Shown in pieces: positions 18,334 through 26,952 of a stretch of 64,000 bases of DNA. The DNA is from Lachnospiraceae bacterium. Its GTDB lineage: Bacteria; Bacillota; Clostridia; Lachnospirales; Lachnospiraceae. How positions within the stretch are numbered: the stretch's first letter is position 1; every line of letters begins with the position of its first letter. The position numbers were made by a program, and so were the translations under genes. The stretch spans positions 1 to 64,000 of the forward strand of contig CAJTBO010000027.1 in NCBI GenBank assembly GCA_910573755.1. The letters run 5' to 3'. The notes below the pieces were generated by a model, which saw nothing but the letters and a program-made list of their open reading frames with translations, made no database searches and was not told where the DNA came from.

Positions 18334-20406
18334 TCACTGGAATATCCCCAATATCTTATTCCAGAAATTCACAAACACCGCTTTAAACCTCCCCCACATA
18401 CCGATATCTTCCCTCGGTACTTCAATATCCGTCACATGATCCGCATCATCCTCCGCCGTGATCTCCGCTGTCCGCATAATGATCTGGATACTGTTCGGAG
18501 ACTCATTTTTCTCCGAGGTAAAGGACGGAAAACTCTCCGTTACGTCCATATTCAGGAAATTATGTTCTTCTTCGATCTCATCCAGTTCATTATCCACCGC
18601 ATCTTTGATCGTATTTTTCGCATCCCGCATTACATCCACGCCGTCCGCTATGCCCACACCGCCGTGCATCACACCGGTTAAACCGTTCAGCGTCAACGTC
18701 AGTGAAGAAGACAGGGTATCTTCCGTCAGTTCCATCGTACTGCGAATGCTCGATAATGCCGCCTGTGTTGCGGAAATTGTCATCTCGGTGACACTGATCA
18801 GATCGCTGAGCTGAGTAATCAGAGTCTGCAGATCCTCCCGCACCGTCTCGTCCGTCCATTTCGCCATGGAATCCACTGAGTTCATGACACTGTTCGCCTT
18901 CTGAAGCAGTTCCTGGCTGTTGGATATCAAAGCTTTTCCGGTGTCGCCTGCGTCCACATTCAAGCCTTCGAGGGTTTCTATGTAAGAGGTAAGGAAAGAT
19001 TTTAATCCTACATCCGCACCGGATGGACCAGCAATACTTGTATTCATATCTGCAGATGAATCAGGATCATATCCCATAGCCTCCACCGCTTTGGGTATCG
19101 CCGCTCCCATAGCTGCCGTTATTTCCGGATGTCCCGCTCCATATGCCCCCAGAACTTCATCTACCGTCATCCCTGTTTTTTCCGCAACCGCTTCCGCCGC
19201 AGCTTTTGTTGCCGCCTGCCCTACTGTTACGCCTCCTGCGGCCCCGGCTATCCCCTGGAGCTGCTCGATCTTCTCCTGATCAATAGTACCTCCCGCGATC
19301 TCATTTAGCATCCCAAGAGAACCGTTCAGGTTATTCAGATTTGCGCTCATATCCGAGCCGAAACTGCTAAGTCCGCCGATGGTATACATCATATCCGCCA
19401 GCCTGTCGATGGTCTGATCCAGATTGTCCTGATCCGCCTGCGTCTGGGTATTGATGATCTCCAGATACGTCACCATATTTTCCAGAGAAGCAATGGCTGC
19501 ATCGGCATCCGCTTCCATGGACTCCCTGTTCTTATCGTAGATCTGGTGCGCTTCTTCCGCTCTCTTTAACCCTTCCTCCACGCTCGCCAGATCATCCCGC
19601 ATCCCGTCAATATTATCCAGTATAACATCTAGGGCGCCGTCCATGGCATCCACGGAATCCTCCACCGTATCCCGTACTTCCCGCACATCGTTGACGATCT
19701 CCAGTGAATCCAGTGTTGCGGGCACTATCATAAAAAACACACCCATACTTTCATACTTATCTGTGCCTACATCCACCCGGAACTCACTTTCTTCTCCGGG
19801 AAGCGCAAGGAAAATAGCCGCTTTCTCCGTACCCAGAGTCTGAAGCTGCGCCCCCGGCGCCTCAATGCTCAGCGTATCCTTCATATCCACGATCGTACCG
19901 CACATCAGGATCATATTGTTTTTGTAATAATCCACAATATCCTCCTTCGGCGTCACATGGATCAGTGTTGTCACAAGCCCCTGAACGCCGCCCAGATCTT
20001 CCCCTGCCGCTTCCACACCGTTTAAACGGTAGGAGACATCGATATCCCAGGGCACTTTTGTTTTCAGTTCCTCCGACTTGCATTCATAATAGAAATACGG
20101 CTTATCCGTATCCTGCAGATCCCATGTCACTTTTCCTTCTTCCACCACCGGCTGCGTGCGGTCGCTCATATTGATAATCTCATCATACTCGCCGTAATCC
20201 TCTATCACGGTATTGCCGTTTAAAAAACATCCTTTTACCACGCTGATATCATCGATCGCCCCGTAATAATCCATATTGACATACATGGATTCATCAATCT
20301 CCACCTTCGGCGCTTTTGCCTGCAGAGGCGTACAAACTGCCCCTGCCAGCATGACTGCCGGTAAAACCGCTGCCGTTATCTTCATGAATCTTTTATTTTT
20401 CTTCAT
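18334..20406 (-). CDS. Secreted coiled-coil protein paired with the MMPL exporter
   Basis: A 690-residue protein. It has a signal peptide (KITAAVLPAVMLAGAVCTPL, cleavage near QAKA) and a beta-rich N-terminal part. A long helical stretch follows (about 225-610), with heptad-like segments (DALDVILDNIDGMRDDLASV) and a small Gly/Ala-rich insertion. A short amphipathic or membrane-touching tail closes it (FKAVFVNFWNKILGIF). The ATG at 20406 is preferred because GAGGAGG lies 9 bases upstream; the ATG three codons earlier touches that site. The gene begins inside the 3' end of the MMPL gene (14-bp overlap), so the two proteins are made together. I infer a periplasm-side adaptor for the exporter, analogous to the Pip/YhgE-like plan, but no family is recognised with certainty. 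Confidence 0.75.
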   Translation of the reverse strand: MKKNKRFMKITAAVLPAVMLAGAVCTPLQAKAPKVEIDESMYVNMDYYGAIDDISVVKGCFLNGNTVIEDYGEYDEIINMSDRTQPVVEEGKVTWDLQDTDKPYFYYECKSEELKTKVPWDIDVSYRLNGVEAAGEDLGGVQGLVTTLIHVTPKEDIVDYYKNNMILMCGTIVDMKDTLSIEAPGAQLQTLGTEKAAIFLALPGEESEFRVDVGTDKYESMGVFFMIVPATLDSLEIVNDVREVRDTVEDSVDAMDGALDVILDNIDGMRDDLASVEEGLKRAEEAHQIYDKNRESMEADADAAIASLENMVTYLEIINTQTQADQDNLDQTIDRLADMMYTIGGLSSFGSDMSANLNNLNGSLGMLNEIAGGTIDQEKIEQLQGIAGAAGGVTVGQAATKAAAEAVAEKTGMTVDEVLGAYGAGHPEITAAMGAAIPKAVEAMGYDPDSSADMNTSIAGPSGADVGLKSFLTSYIETLEGLNVDAGDTGKALISNSQELLQKANSVMNSVDSMAKWTDETVREDLQTLITQLSDLISVTEMTISATQAALSSIRSTMELTEDTLSSSLTLTLNGLTGVMHGGVGIADGVDVMRDAKNTIKDAVDNELDEIEEEHNFLNMDVTESFPSFTSEKNESPNSIQIIMRTAEITAEDDADHVTDIEVPREDIGMWGRFKAVFVNFWNKILGIFQ

Positions 20407-23050
20407 TGCCTGCATCCTCCTCGTCTATATCGTTTTTCCCTGCTCCGTCTTCTTCTGTCTCCGGATTTCGTCTATCTTCTTTATCTGCTTTACCTTCTTT
20501 ATCTGCTTTATCCTCTCGATCTTCTTTACCTGCTTTATCTTCTCTATCTTCTTTATCTGCTTTATCTTCTTTATCTGCTTTATCTTCTTTATCTGCTTTA
20601 TCTTCTCTATCTGCTTTATCCGCTTTTTCCGGCTCTTCCCCGTCATCCCGGTAAGTCTCCTGCAGTTCCTTCTCTTTCCATTTTTTCTCTTCCTGCAGCC
20701 GTTCCAGTTTTTCCTGTTTCTTCTGTTCCTTCATTTTTCTTACAATGATCCGGTACTCTATCTTTTCAAGCCGCCTGACGATCAGCGAGTCCTCTTTTTC
20801 CCGCGCCCTCAGCCGTTTTACAATACGTCCCTCATCCTTTTGTTTCTCTTCCAGCTTCTTTTGCTTTTTCGCCGCGGCTTTTTCCTTCCATCCGCCGACG
20901 ATCTCCTTCTCCTTCATGATCTGCTTATCCAGCATCGTCATCAGCCCCGGTACAGCCAGCAGTACAAAGCCCATGCTCAATATCGCGCCGCGGCCCACCA
21001 TATGTCCGATATCCCGGATGGCTTCCACCGATACCACAAAATAGATCGCATAGCCGGCAACGGTCAGGATCGTTCCCGAAGTCAGGATGGAGAGCATGCT
21101 TGCCTGCAGTGCGCCGAGCGCAGCCTTTTTCGGTTTCATGTTCTCTCTCCGGTTCAGATAATTATTGATCAGAAGGATCGAATAATCCACGGTAGCGCCA
21201 AGCTGGATACAACTGACCACCACCATCGCCGCAAACATAAACACCTTGCCCTGCAGATAGGGTATCGCCAGATTGATACAGATCGCCGCGCTGATCGGCA
21301 CGATAGCCGCCACTGCCAGCAGCACCGACTGGAATGCCGCGATCACCACCAGCGCCACACCCAACAGGGAAAACGCATTGACCATCGCGTAATCCGCGTC
21401 ACAGACAACCTTCAGATCCTGCGTGGACGGCGTATTGCCCGCCACATATGCATTTTCGGGATAATAGGATTTTACGATCGCCTGTATCTCATCCGATGTC
21501 TCAAAAGCCAGATCGCTCTCCGCCTTGGTTTTGGTAAACACAAGCATCCTGGTATAATGCTCCTTCCGCAGAAGTTCCGTCACGCTCGATGGCACGATCT
21601 GCTCCGGCACGCCGTTCGGCAGCATATCCGATAACGCCGTCACACTCCTGACATAACTCAGGCCCTTCAGCTCCGCCGCCAGCTCCCGCTCCAGCACCGG
21701 CGAACCGTTGGGCACCATGACAAGATAAAGATTGCTCCGCCCGAACTTTGATTCGATCAGCTGTTCATCCTCGTAAACGATCGTTCCTTCGCTCGCCCCC
21801 AGCGCACTGTTGCCGTAGGTATTTGTATTGGAGTTCTGCATCAGATAGGTCGGTATAAAGATAATGGCGATAAATACCAGCATCGCATACCGGAGCCTGA
21901 ACACTCCGCCCGCCGCTTTTTTAAAGGACGGCATGATGATCTTATGCTGTGTCCGTTCGATCAGCGGATCAAACTTCAGGATCAGTGCCGGCATAAACAA
22001 AAGCACCGTCACGACACTGCTGATAATGCTCTTCCCCAGCACAAAACCCAGATCCTGCCCGATCAGAAACCGCATGAAGAACAACGCCATAAATCCTACG
22101 AAAGTCGTCATACCACTGGAGAGGACCGACACCGCCGAATGCCGGATGGCATTCACCATAGCCTTCTCCTTATCCGGTTCCGCCTCCTTCTCCCGCATGA
22201 ATGTATGTAACAGGAAGACCGAATAATCGATGGAAATGGCAAGCTGCAGGATCGCCGCCACCGAACTGCTGATAAAGGAGATCGTTCCCCGGAAAATATT
22301 GGTTCCCATGTTGATCACGATGGCAACCCCCATCACGACCAGAAACAGGAACGGCTCCGCCCAGGAATCCGTTGTGGCACAGAGGATCAAAAAGATCAGA
22401 ATAACCGCGATAACCGTTATGATAGCGATCTGTACCTTTAAATTCTCCTGCAGTGACTTGTTTTCCACCGCCGGCCCGCCGTAATGTCCTTTTTCTCCGA
22501 GGATGGCGCTGATCTCGTCAAGGGCGTCATTCGTCAACTCAGATGTATCGCCTTCCGTAAAAGTCACATCCATCACGGCACAGTTATCTTTATAGTAATC
22601 CGTCTGCCCCGCGATATCGATAAATTCTCCCGACATATAGATATCGCTGCTGATCCAGGAGACCATATCCACGCCTTCCACATTTTCCATCATCTCTTTA
22701 TAAAGCTGCGCTTCATAAGGCGTAACATTTTCTATCATGATACGCGCCGTGCCCGGATAGCCGAATTCCTCCTCCATTACATTGATGGCCTCTTTGGATA
22801 CCATGGTATCCGGCAGATAGGAAGTCAGATCATAGTTGACTCCTATAAACGGAACACATACGGCACAAATGGCTGCAAGCACGATAAAGATCCGCATGAT
22901 CTTTTCCCTGTGCTTTACGATTCCCTCCGGCAGAGATGTTTTTCCTTTCCGAAGATCCTCCAGACGCTTCTCTCTGTTTTCCAGTTTCTCTTTTACTTTC
23001 CGGCCCGCCTCTTCTCTTGCAGCCCTTGCCTCAGCTTCCGATAACTTCAT
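20393..23050 (-). CDS. RND/MMPL family exporter with a charged C-terminal tail
   Basis: An 885-residue membrane protein with two MMPL/SSD-like halves, each with a large extracytoplasmic loop followed by five or six helices. Key stretches are SISIDYSVFLLHTFMREKE (written in the sequence as AISIDYSVFLLHTFMREKE) in the first half and GATVDYSILLINNYLNRREN in the second. Both carry the central Asp of the proton relay. The start at 23050 is chosen for GAGGTGAGAG just before the ATG. The last 180 residues are cytoplasmic, Lys/Glu-rich and partly coiled-coil, ending in repeated Lys-Ala-Asp-Lys-Glu-Asp hexads. A TetR regulator lies upstream and the coiled-coil partner overlaps downstream. The substrate is unknown; lipids or surface glycolipids are typical for the family. 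Confidence 0.9.
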   Translation of the reverse strand: MKLSEAEARAAREEAGRKVKEKLENREKRLEDLRKGKTSLPEGIVKHREKIMRIFIVLAAICAVCVPFIGVNYDLTSYLPDTMVSKEAINVMEEEFGYPGTARIMIENVTPYEAQLYKEMMENVEGVDMVSWISSDIYMSGEFIDIAGQTDYYKDNCAVMDVTFTEGDTSELTNDALDEISAILGEKGHYGGPAVENKSLQENLKVQIAIITVIAVILIFLILCATTDSWAEPFLFLVVMGVAIVINMGTNIFRGTISFISSSVAAILQLAISIDYSVFLLHTFMREKEAEPDKEKAMVNAIRHSAVSVLSSGMTTFVGFMALFFMRFLIGQDLGFVLGKSIISSVVTVLLFMPALILKFDPLIERTQHKIIMPSFKKAAGGVFRLRYAMLVFIAIIFIPTYLMQNSNTNTYGNSALGASEGTIVYEDEQLIESKFGRSNLYLVMVPNGSPVLERELAAELKGLSYVRSVTALSDMLPNGVPEQIVPSSVTELLRKEHYTRMLVFTKTKAESDLAFETSDEIQAIVKSYYPENAYVAGNTPSTQDLKVVCDADYAMVNAFSLLGVALVVIAAFQSVLLAVAAIVPISAAICINLAIPYLQGKVFMFAAMVVVSCIQLGATVDYSILLINNYLNRRENMKPKKAALGALQASMLSILTSGTILTVAGYAIYFVVSVEAIRDIGHMVGRGAILSMGFVLLAVPGLMTMLDKQIMKEKEIVGGWKEKAAAKKQKKLEEKQKDEGRIVKRLRAREKEDSLIVRRLEKIEYRIIVRKMKEQKKQEKLERLQEEKKWKEKELQETYRDDGEEPEKADKADREDKADKEDKADKEDKADKEDREDKAGKEDREDKADKEGKADKEDRRNPETEEDGAGKNDIDEEDAGNEEK
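20470..20630. repeat. Low-complexity hexad repeat in the MMPL tail
   Basis: Short repeats of TTTATCTGCTTTATCTTC type (plus strand) encode about eight Lys-Ala-Asp-Lys-Glu-Asp units on the minus strand. The copy number is probably variable between strains. The antisense frame reads as a Phe/Ile-rich pseudo-protein and is an artefact of the repeat. Confidence 0.85.
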
Positions 23051-23147
23051 ATTTCTCTCACCTCGCAAATGTCTTTTATCATTTAACAAGATATCTCTTT
23101 CCATCCCTTATGTCTTTAGATAAACTTTCTCTTTTGTATTATTTTTT

Positions 23148-23167
23148 GACAAATTCATTTTTTTGTC
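23148..23167. promoter_or_regulatory. Candidate operator upstream of the MMPL gene
   Basis: A palindrome with arms GACAAA (23148-23153) and TTTGTC (23162-23167) around 8 bp lies about 100 bp upstream of the MMPL start. It sits between that gene and the TetR gene. Its size fits a TetR-type operator. This is inference from position and symmetry. Confidence 0.4.
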
Positions 23168-23256
23168 TATTTCTTAAAGAGGACTTGTCGGGTATTGTAT
23201 AGTAACACAAATAGAAAAATTCCCGTCACGGGTTATAAAGAAATGAGGATGATGAA

Positions 23257-23499
23257 ATGAGCCTTAATCAGGATATGAAAACAGCTTTTTTTGAAATGCA
23301 GCTTCAGCATTTGAAGCGGCGCAAAAAAAATCCGCTCACCCCGAAGGCGGCGGACCATATCTTAAAGAATTATAAAAGGATGTTCCATCTGGACAGTCCT
23401 GTCTCTTTCACAAAGGAAACACAGGAAAAGTTTATGTATCTGTTTTCGGAAGAGTCTCCGGCAAATCTGGTAAAGTGGCTCGAAGCTCTGTTCCTGTGA
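23257..23499 (+). CDS. Small hypothetical protein, overlapping the TetR 3' end
   Basis: An 80-residue basic, mostly helical protein with no motif I recognise. It starts MSLNQDMKTAFFEMQLQH. GAGGATGATGAA precedes the ATG. It is the only plus-strand gene in this stretch and overlaps the convergent TetR gene by 68 bp at their 3' ends. The sequence has normal protein-like composition, and the upstream gap of about 200 bp leaves room for a promoter. It could be real or a chance frame; the good ribosome binding site is the main argument. Confidence 0.55.
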   Translation: MSLNQDMKTAFFEMQLQHLKRRKKNPLTPKAADHILKNYKRMFHLDSPVSFTKETQEKFMYLFSEESPANLVKWLEALFL

Positions 23500-24067
23500 T
23501 GAGATTGTTTTTATACTGATAAATATAATAAGACAAACGTTCTATGTTTTCCACCAGTTCCTTCATATTTTCGGAAAGCACTTTTTCATCTGCCTTCATG
23601 CCTCCCATCGCCCATTCGATGACCACGCCCGTCAGCCCATAGGCGAATATTTTGGCTGCCAGCCGCTTTTTTTCGGGCGTTAGCTGCCCTCTCACATCCA
23701 GATCCTCCACCGCCGTCTCAAATAAAGTCGTCAGCATTTTCAACAGATATTCCTCAAAGAAATTATCGGAGCATTTGATCGTATTCATATAAAACGCTTT
23801 ATGTTTCCGCATGATCTGCAGCAGTTCATACAGCTTTTCATCCCAGTTGCCAAAAGAAATATCCGCGGTCAGCGGCACAAAAGTCTCATTATAGTAGATC
23901 CAGTCCAGCAGTTCATACTTATCACTGAAATGATAATAAAAAGTCTGCCGGTTCACACCGCATTCCTTTACGATATCCCCCACTGTGACATGCTCAAAAA
24001 GCCGTTCGGAAGCCAGCCGCTTCAGGCTTTTCGCCAGTTCTTTCTTTGTGATGTTTGCATTTGCCAT
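23432..24067 (-). CDS. TetR/AcrR family transcriptional regulator
   Basis: A 211-residue repressor-type protein. The N-terminal helix-turn-helix is clear: ITKKELAKSLKRLASERLF, then VTVGDIVKECGVNRQTFYYH and FSDKYELLDW. The C-terminal ligand part resembles the TetR_C_8 / DhaS-like group. The ATG at 24067 is chosen for the GGAAGGGAACAGGG just upstream; the frame extends eight codons further. It lies next to the MMPL exporter operon and is its likely regulator. Its 3' end overlaps a small convergent gene. Confidence 0.88.
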   Translation of the reverse strand: MANANITKKELAKSLKRLASERLFEHVTVGDIVKECGVNRQTFYYHFSDKYELLDWIYYNETFVPLTADISFGNWDEKLYELLQIMRKHKAFYMNTIKCSDNFFEEYLLKMLTTLFETAVEDLDVRGQLTPEKKRLAAKIFAYGLTGVVIEWAMGGMKADEKVLSENMKELVENIERLSYYIYQYKNNLITGTELRATLPDLPETLPKTDT

Positions 24068-24135
24068 GTTCCCTGTTCCCTTCCGCGGCATACAGATGTG
24101 CCGTGATCTCCGCCGCAGGCCCTTCTTCTGACCCG

Positions 24136-25968
24136 CTATCTTCTGTACAGCTTCATATAGGCGGCATCAAGCACCTCCTGATACCCCATCTGCTCCATCC
24201 ACTCATATATGATATGATTCTGCGGAGAATCATAGTACGCCGGATTTTCCCCCAGCTCCTTATCCACCGCAATGACCGTCGGCATCTTCTCCGGATGCTC
24301 CTCATAATAATGGATAAACATCTCATTATAGGCGTTGGTCCCCTGAGTGGAAGGCGTCGCCGTCTGCGCTTTCGTCCAGAGATATACAATATTTTCGCTG
24401 CCGATATATAACAGTTTATCTTCCGCCGAAAGTTCCGCTGTCAGCACCCGGTAGTCATCCTGCAGCACAGCCTGCGTATCTTCCAGCATGTAAATTCCCT
24501 TCGCCGGTCCTGCCTCCACTCTCTTCAGCGGCGCCATCACCGTCGCCTCCGTGCAGCCTGAGATCCGTATCTGCACCAGCTTGCAGACAAAGAGCCCCGC
24601 CAGGAACACAAGCGCCCCTGCCCATAAAAGCCCTTTTTCCCACTGCATCGTCTTTTTTACATTCCATACTTTCACGGTTCCCCTTACGGATACGGGCATC
24701 TCCGGCTCCTCTTCCACCGCCTCGTAACGCTTTCCCAGCATCCACACCACCGCAATGACGCCGATATACATCTTTGCCATGGAAGTATTGACATCCATAT
24801 TGGTCACGATAAGAACTGACAGAAGTGTCACAAATCCCGGCAGGATTCCGAACCATAAACATACCCTGTTATCTTCTGTCCTGTCCACCAGATACACTAA
24901 TATTCCCGTCAGGGAAACGGCAAAGAACCGCCACATCATAAAGAACTGGTTTTCGTCTCCCAGAAGGCATCCTGCCGTCTGCAAAATGCCGGCTGCAAAA
25001 AGCATGATCAACGCCGTCAGGTACGCCACATCCTGCCATCTTTCCTTTTTCTCCAGTTCCCTTTCCTTCAGATAACTGAGCAGGGTTCCCGCTGCAGCCA
25101 CTACGGCTGACAGGATCAGCACAGACACCAGGATCTCCAGAAACTGCGCCCCGAAAATCTCCCATTTTACCTTCGTACTTACCAGCGTATGGGACTCATC
25201 CTGAAAAATATAACCGACGCTCTCCAAAAACTTTTCCGGTGTCAGATAGGTGCACAGATACCCCAGAAACGAAATGCCGAAAACCGCAGAACCGGCTGTC
25301 AGCAAAAGGCTCTGACCGAACTTTTTCTTTCCGGATTCCTCCCCGCATCGGAAAATACCCGGCAGATACAACGGATACAGCAGGATCAATGTAGGATAGG
25401 AAAACATCTGCGCTGTCAGCAGCACCCCCGACAACACCAGATATCCCCACTTTATGCCCTCTCCTTTATAACAGCGGTAAAAACATAAAAAGATCAGCAG
25501 CACAAACCAGTACTGCTGCAGTTCAAACTCCGGACACTGCACCCATTTGGGCAGGAAATTCAAATGCAGGAAAAACAGAAGCAGGGAAAAGGTCTTTTTC
25601 ATCTTCCCGGTCTTCACTGCCGTTTCATACAAATAAATACCTGTCAGTATATGGATCAGCGTCCCGATCACCCTCGCATAGATCACGATATAATCCGTGG
25701 TACCTGCGATCATCCTGTACAGCCACAGAAAGGGCGCGAGAAAAACACCGCCCAGCTGATGGGATTCCCACAGATCCAGAAACAGCCTCTCTCCCGCCGC
25801 CAGACGATACCCCACCGCCAGCGCATAGCTCTCATCGATATCCAGACTGACAAATATGGTCTTTATGGCCGCCAGTACGGAAAGCACCAGAAGGACAAGG
25901 CATATGCCCTGCCCCACCCTGTCCCATATGGCATAGTTTTTCCTCTTACGTATCCGCTTTTCTCTCAT
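24136..25968 (-). CDS. GT-C type membrane glycosyltransferase-like protein
   Basis: A 610-residue polytopic membrane protein with about twelve helices and a soluble C-terminal part of about 150 residues. The first external loop has SLDIDESYALAVGYRLAAGE, an acidic Asp-Glu pair followed by a helix. That is typical of GT-C enzymes that take sugars from polyprenyl-phosphate donors. The gene starts 23 bp inside the end of a GT2 polyprenyl-phosphate sugar synthase gene, so donor synthesis and transfer are probably linked. It is likely involved in decorating a cell-surface polymer. The exact family was not identified. Confidence 0.75.
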   Translation of the reverse strand: MREKRIRKRKNYAIWDRVGQGICLVLLVLSVLAAIKTIFVSLDIDESYALAVGYRLAAGERLFLDLWESHQLGGVFLAPFLWLYRMIAGTTDYIVIYARVIGTLIHILTGIYLYETAVKTGKMKKTFSLLLFFLHLNFLPKWVQCPEFELQQYWFVLLIFLCFYRCYKGEGIKWGYLVLSGVLLTAQMFSYPTLILLYPLYLPGIFRCGEESGKKKFGQSLLLTAGSAVFGISFLGYLCTYLTPEKFLESVGYIFQDESHTLVSTKVKWEIFGAQFLEILVSVLILSAVVAAAGTLLSYLKERELEKKERWQDVAYLTALIMLFAAGILQTAGCLLGDENQFFMMWRFFAVSLTGILVYLVDRTEDNRVCLWFGILPGFVTLLSVLIVTNMDVNTSMAKMYIGVIAVVWMLGKRYEAVEEEPEMPVSVRGTVKVWNVKKTMQWEKGLLWAGALVFLAGLFVCKLVQIRISGCTEATVMAPLKRVEAGPAKGIYMLEDTQAVLQDDYRVLTAELSAEDKLLYIGSENIVYLWTKAQTATPSTQGTNAYNEMFIHYYEEHPEKMPTVIAVDKELGENPAYYDSPQNHIIYEWMEQMGYQEVLDAAYMKLYRR

Positions 25969-26896
25969 CTTTTTGTTTCATCAGCTCCACCAGATTGAGC
26001 TGGAATTCAAAATCCCGCCTGCTCTTGATCGCGTTGCTGGACAAGATCAGCCCTGCAAAAAAAGCCTGCAACGCCGCCAGCATCACAAAACAGCAGACAA
26101 ACAACGTAGGAAACCGATCCACCAGTCCCGTCTCAAAGTAAGTCACCAGTACCGGAATCAGAAAACCGATGGAAAGCGCCGCCAGCACCACACTGATCAG
26201 CGTAAAAAATTTAAACGGCTGATAGTTCCGAAACAGCCTGCCGATGGTACCGAGCACCTTCAGGCCGTCGGAATAAGTATTGAGTTTGGAAACACTGCCC
26301 TCGGGCCTGTCCCTGTACTCCACGACCACATTGTCGATCGCCATATTGTTGTTGACCGCATGGATCGTCATCTCCGTTTCGATCTCAAAACCTCTCGACA
26401 GGATCGGAAAAGTCTTTGCAAAGCTATAGCTGAAGGCACGGTAGCCCGTCATAATATCCTTGATATCGCAGGCAAAGATCCTGTTGATCGCCATCCGCAC
26501 AAGGGAATTTCCCATATTGTGAAAGGGCCTTTTATTCTCCGTAAAGTAAGTGGAGGAAAGCCTGTCCCCCACCACCATATCCACCTGTTTTTCCAGCACC
26601 TTTTCCGCCATCCTGCGGGCATATTCCAGCGGATAGGTATCGTCCCCGTCCGTCATGATATAACACTCGGCTTCGATCTCCCGGAACATCCGCCGGATCA
26701 CATTGCCCTTCCCCTGCTGATACTCCGGGCGGACGACAGCCCCCGCCTTTTCGGCGATCTCGGCGGTGCGGTCGGTGGAATTATTGTCATATACATAGAT
26801 GACCGCCTCCGGAATATACTTTTTCGCATCTGCGATCACCTTCCCTATGGTCTTTTCCTCATTATAGCATGGAATCAAAAGAGCGATCCTGTCCAT
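25946..26896 (-). CDS. GT2 glycosyltransferase, polyprenyl-phosphate sugar synthase type
   Basis: A 316-residue enzyme. The first 215 residues are a GT-A catalytic domain with IPCYNEEKTIGKVI (6-21 region), DNNSTDRTAEIAEKAG and the DxD-type metal site TDGDDTYP. Then GYRAFSYSFAKTFPILSRGF marks the DPM1-like group. Two membrane helices close the protein (about 225-250 and 262-288). It probably charges undecaprenyl phosphate with a hexose at the inner membrane face. GGAGGAGAGAAA precedes the start. It is coupled by overlap to the GT-C gene, the likely user of its product. Confidence 0.88.
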   Translation of the reverse strand: MDRIALLIPCYNEEKTIGKVIADAKKYIPEAVIYVYDNNSTDRTAEIAEKAGAVVRPEYQQGKGNVIRRMFREIEAECYIMTDGDDTYPLEYARRMAEKVLEKQVDMVVGDRLSSTYFTENKRPFHNMGNSLVRMAINRIFACDIKDIMTGYRAFSYSFAKTFPILSRGFEIETEMTIHAVNNNMAIDNVVVEYRDRPEGSVSKLNTYSDGLKVLGTIGRLFRNYQPFKFFTLISVVLAALSIGFLIPVLVTYFETGLVDRFPTLFVCCFVMLAALQAFFAGLILSSNAIKSRRDFEFQLNLVELMKQKDERKADT

Positions 26897-26952
26897 TTTC
26901 TCTCCTCCGCAGAAGCATTCCTGAAAGTTATACGCAATAAACGCTCCCGCCG

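Noticed and set aside
20425-20654. Lys/Ile-rich and Ser-rich small frames in the MMPL tail
   Set aside because: They are alternative-frame readings of a hexad repeat; the MMPL frame is the real one.
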